A stretch of 5,421 nt of DNA. Source: JBDSEG01 sp039920165 (GTDB lineage Bacteria > Pseudomonadota > Gammaproteobacteria > Burkholderiales > Burkholderiaceae_C). A program made the translations under genes and the position numbers. Shown one piece after another: positions 5,282 to 5,421 of the stretch. Every line of letters begins with the position of its first letter. Position 1 is the stretch's first letter. The DNA lies in NCBI GenBank assembly GCA_039920165.1, contig JBDSEG010000122.1:1-5421 (forward strand). The letters are read 5' to 3'. The notes under the pieces are model-generated. The model was not told the DNA's origin. It saw only the letters and a list, made by a program, of their open reading frames with translations, and did not search any database.

Positions 5282-5421
5282 GGTGCGGGCGATTCCTTGA
5301 GTCGGTACAGATCACCGCAGCGCCGCGGAAGCGGAAGCGATGCGGTGCTCGATGACAAGGATTATTGAAATGGGCCGCCGTCGTCGATGCCTCGATAAGG
5401 GCGGTATTTCGGTCGCAGGAT
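5282..5421 (-). promoter_or_regulatory. fliL upstream leader, possible promoter region
   Basis: These 140 bp contain no gene I can support. On the minus strand there is an AT-rich patch (about 5357-5370) with AATAAT (5361-5366), which could serve as a -10 element, but no -35 match lies at 16-18 bp. A 7-bp inverted repeat, CACCGCA (5313-5319) and TGCGGTG (5341-5347), is separated by 21 bp that include a doubled GCGGAA. I found no sigma-54 (-24/-12) site with correct spacing and no good sigma-28 site directed at fliL. Whether the operon starts here or is read from an upstream gene cannot be told, because the window ends. Confidence 0.25.

Noticed and set aside
5335..5352. Possible sigma-54 site (GAGCACC...GC on the minus strand) upstream of fliL
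   Set aside because: The distance between the AG and GC dinucleotides is one base short of the required spacing, and the GG of the -24 element is not intact.
5391..5398. Plus-strand CTCGATAA resembling a sigma-28 -10 element for a divergent gene
   Set aside because: No TAAA-like -35 lies 11 bp upstream, and the window ends before any downstream gene can be seen.
1..5421. CRISPR array, tRNA or rRNA genes, insertion sequences or phage genes
   Set aside because: No regularly spaced direct repeats, RNA-gene signatures, transposase-like frames or flanking terminal repeats were seen; nearly all the window is filled by conserved genes.

Overview
The window is high-GC chromosomal DNA. All recognisable genes lie on the minus strand, so transcription runs from high to low coordinates. 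It carries most of a flagellar operon, in the order fliL-fliM-fliN-fliO-fliP-fliQ-fliR (5281 down to 738), followed by the 5' three-quarters of an enoyl-CoA hydratase/isomerase-family gene that runs off the left edge (637 down to 1). Protein style (FliN and FliP core sequences, Ala/Arg-rich GC-biased codon use) and the fliLMNOPQR order suggest a betaproteobacterium, probably Burkholderiales. This is a judgement from sequence style, and the genus cannot be named.

Layout by descending coordinate. 5421-5282 is a non-coding leader upstream of fliL, with an AT-rich patch and a 7-bp inverted repeat but no convincing promoter. fliL (5281-4652) is followed by an unusually long 130-bp spacer containing a perfect 9-bp hairpin, a second 7-bp stem and G-runs, which looks like a dispersed GC-rich intergenic repeat lying against the fliM start. 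fliM (4521-3514) overlaps fliN (3524-3087) by 11 bp. After 39 bp comes fliO (3047-2643), which overlaps fliP (2650-1868, GTG start) by 8 bp. fliQ (1851-1582) follows after 16 bp and fliR (1499-738) after 82 bp. A 100-bp GC-rich spacer with two stem-loops separates fliR from the acyl-CoA gene.

Functionally, FliM and FliN build the cytoplasmic C-ring (switch) with FliG. FliM carries the N-terminal CheY-P docking peptide, so a chemotactic, direction-switching motor is expected. FliP, FliQ and FliR form the core export channel of the flagellar type III secretion system, and FliO assists assembly of FliP. FliL is a single-pass inner-membrane protein that associates with the stators. All seven flagellar genes look intact and of normal family length, apart from low-complexity additions in FliL and FliO. 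The downstream crotonase-family gene is unrelated in function and lacks both canonical catalytic glutamates.

I do not see an undescribed multi-gene system here. The points most worth a second look are the structured spacer at the fliM start and the atypical active site of the crotonase homologue.
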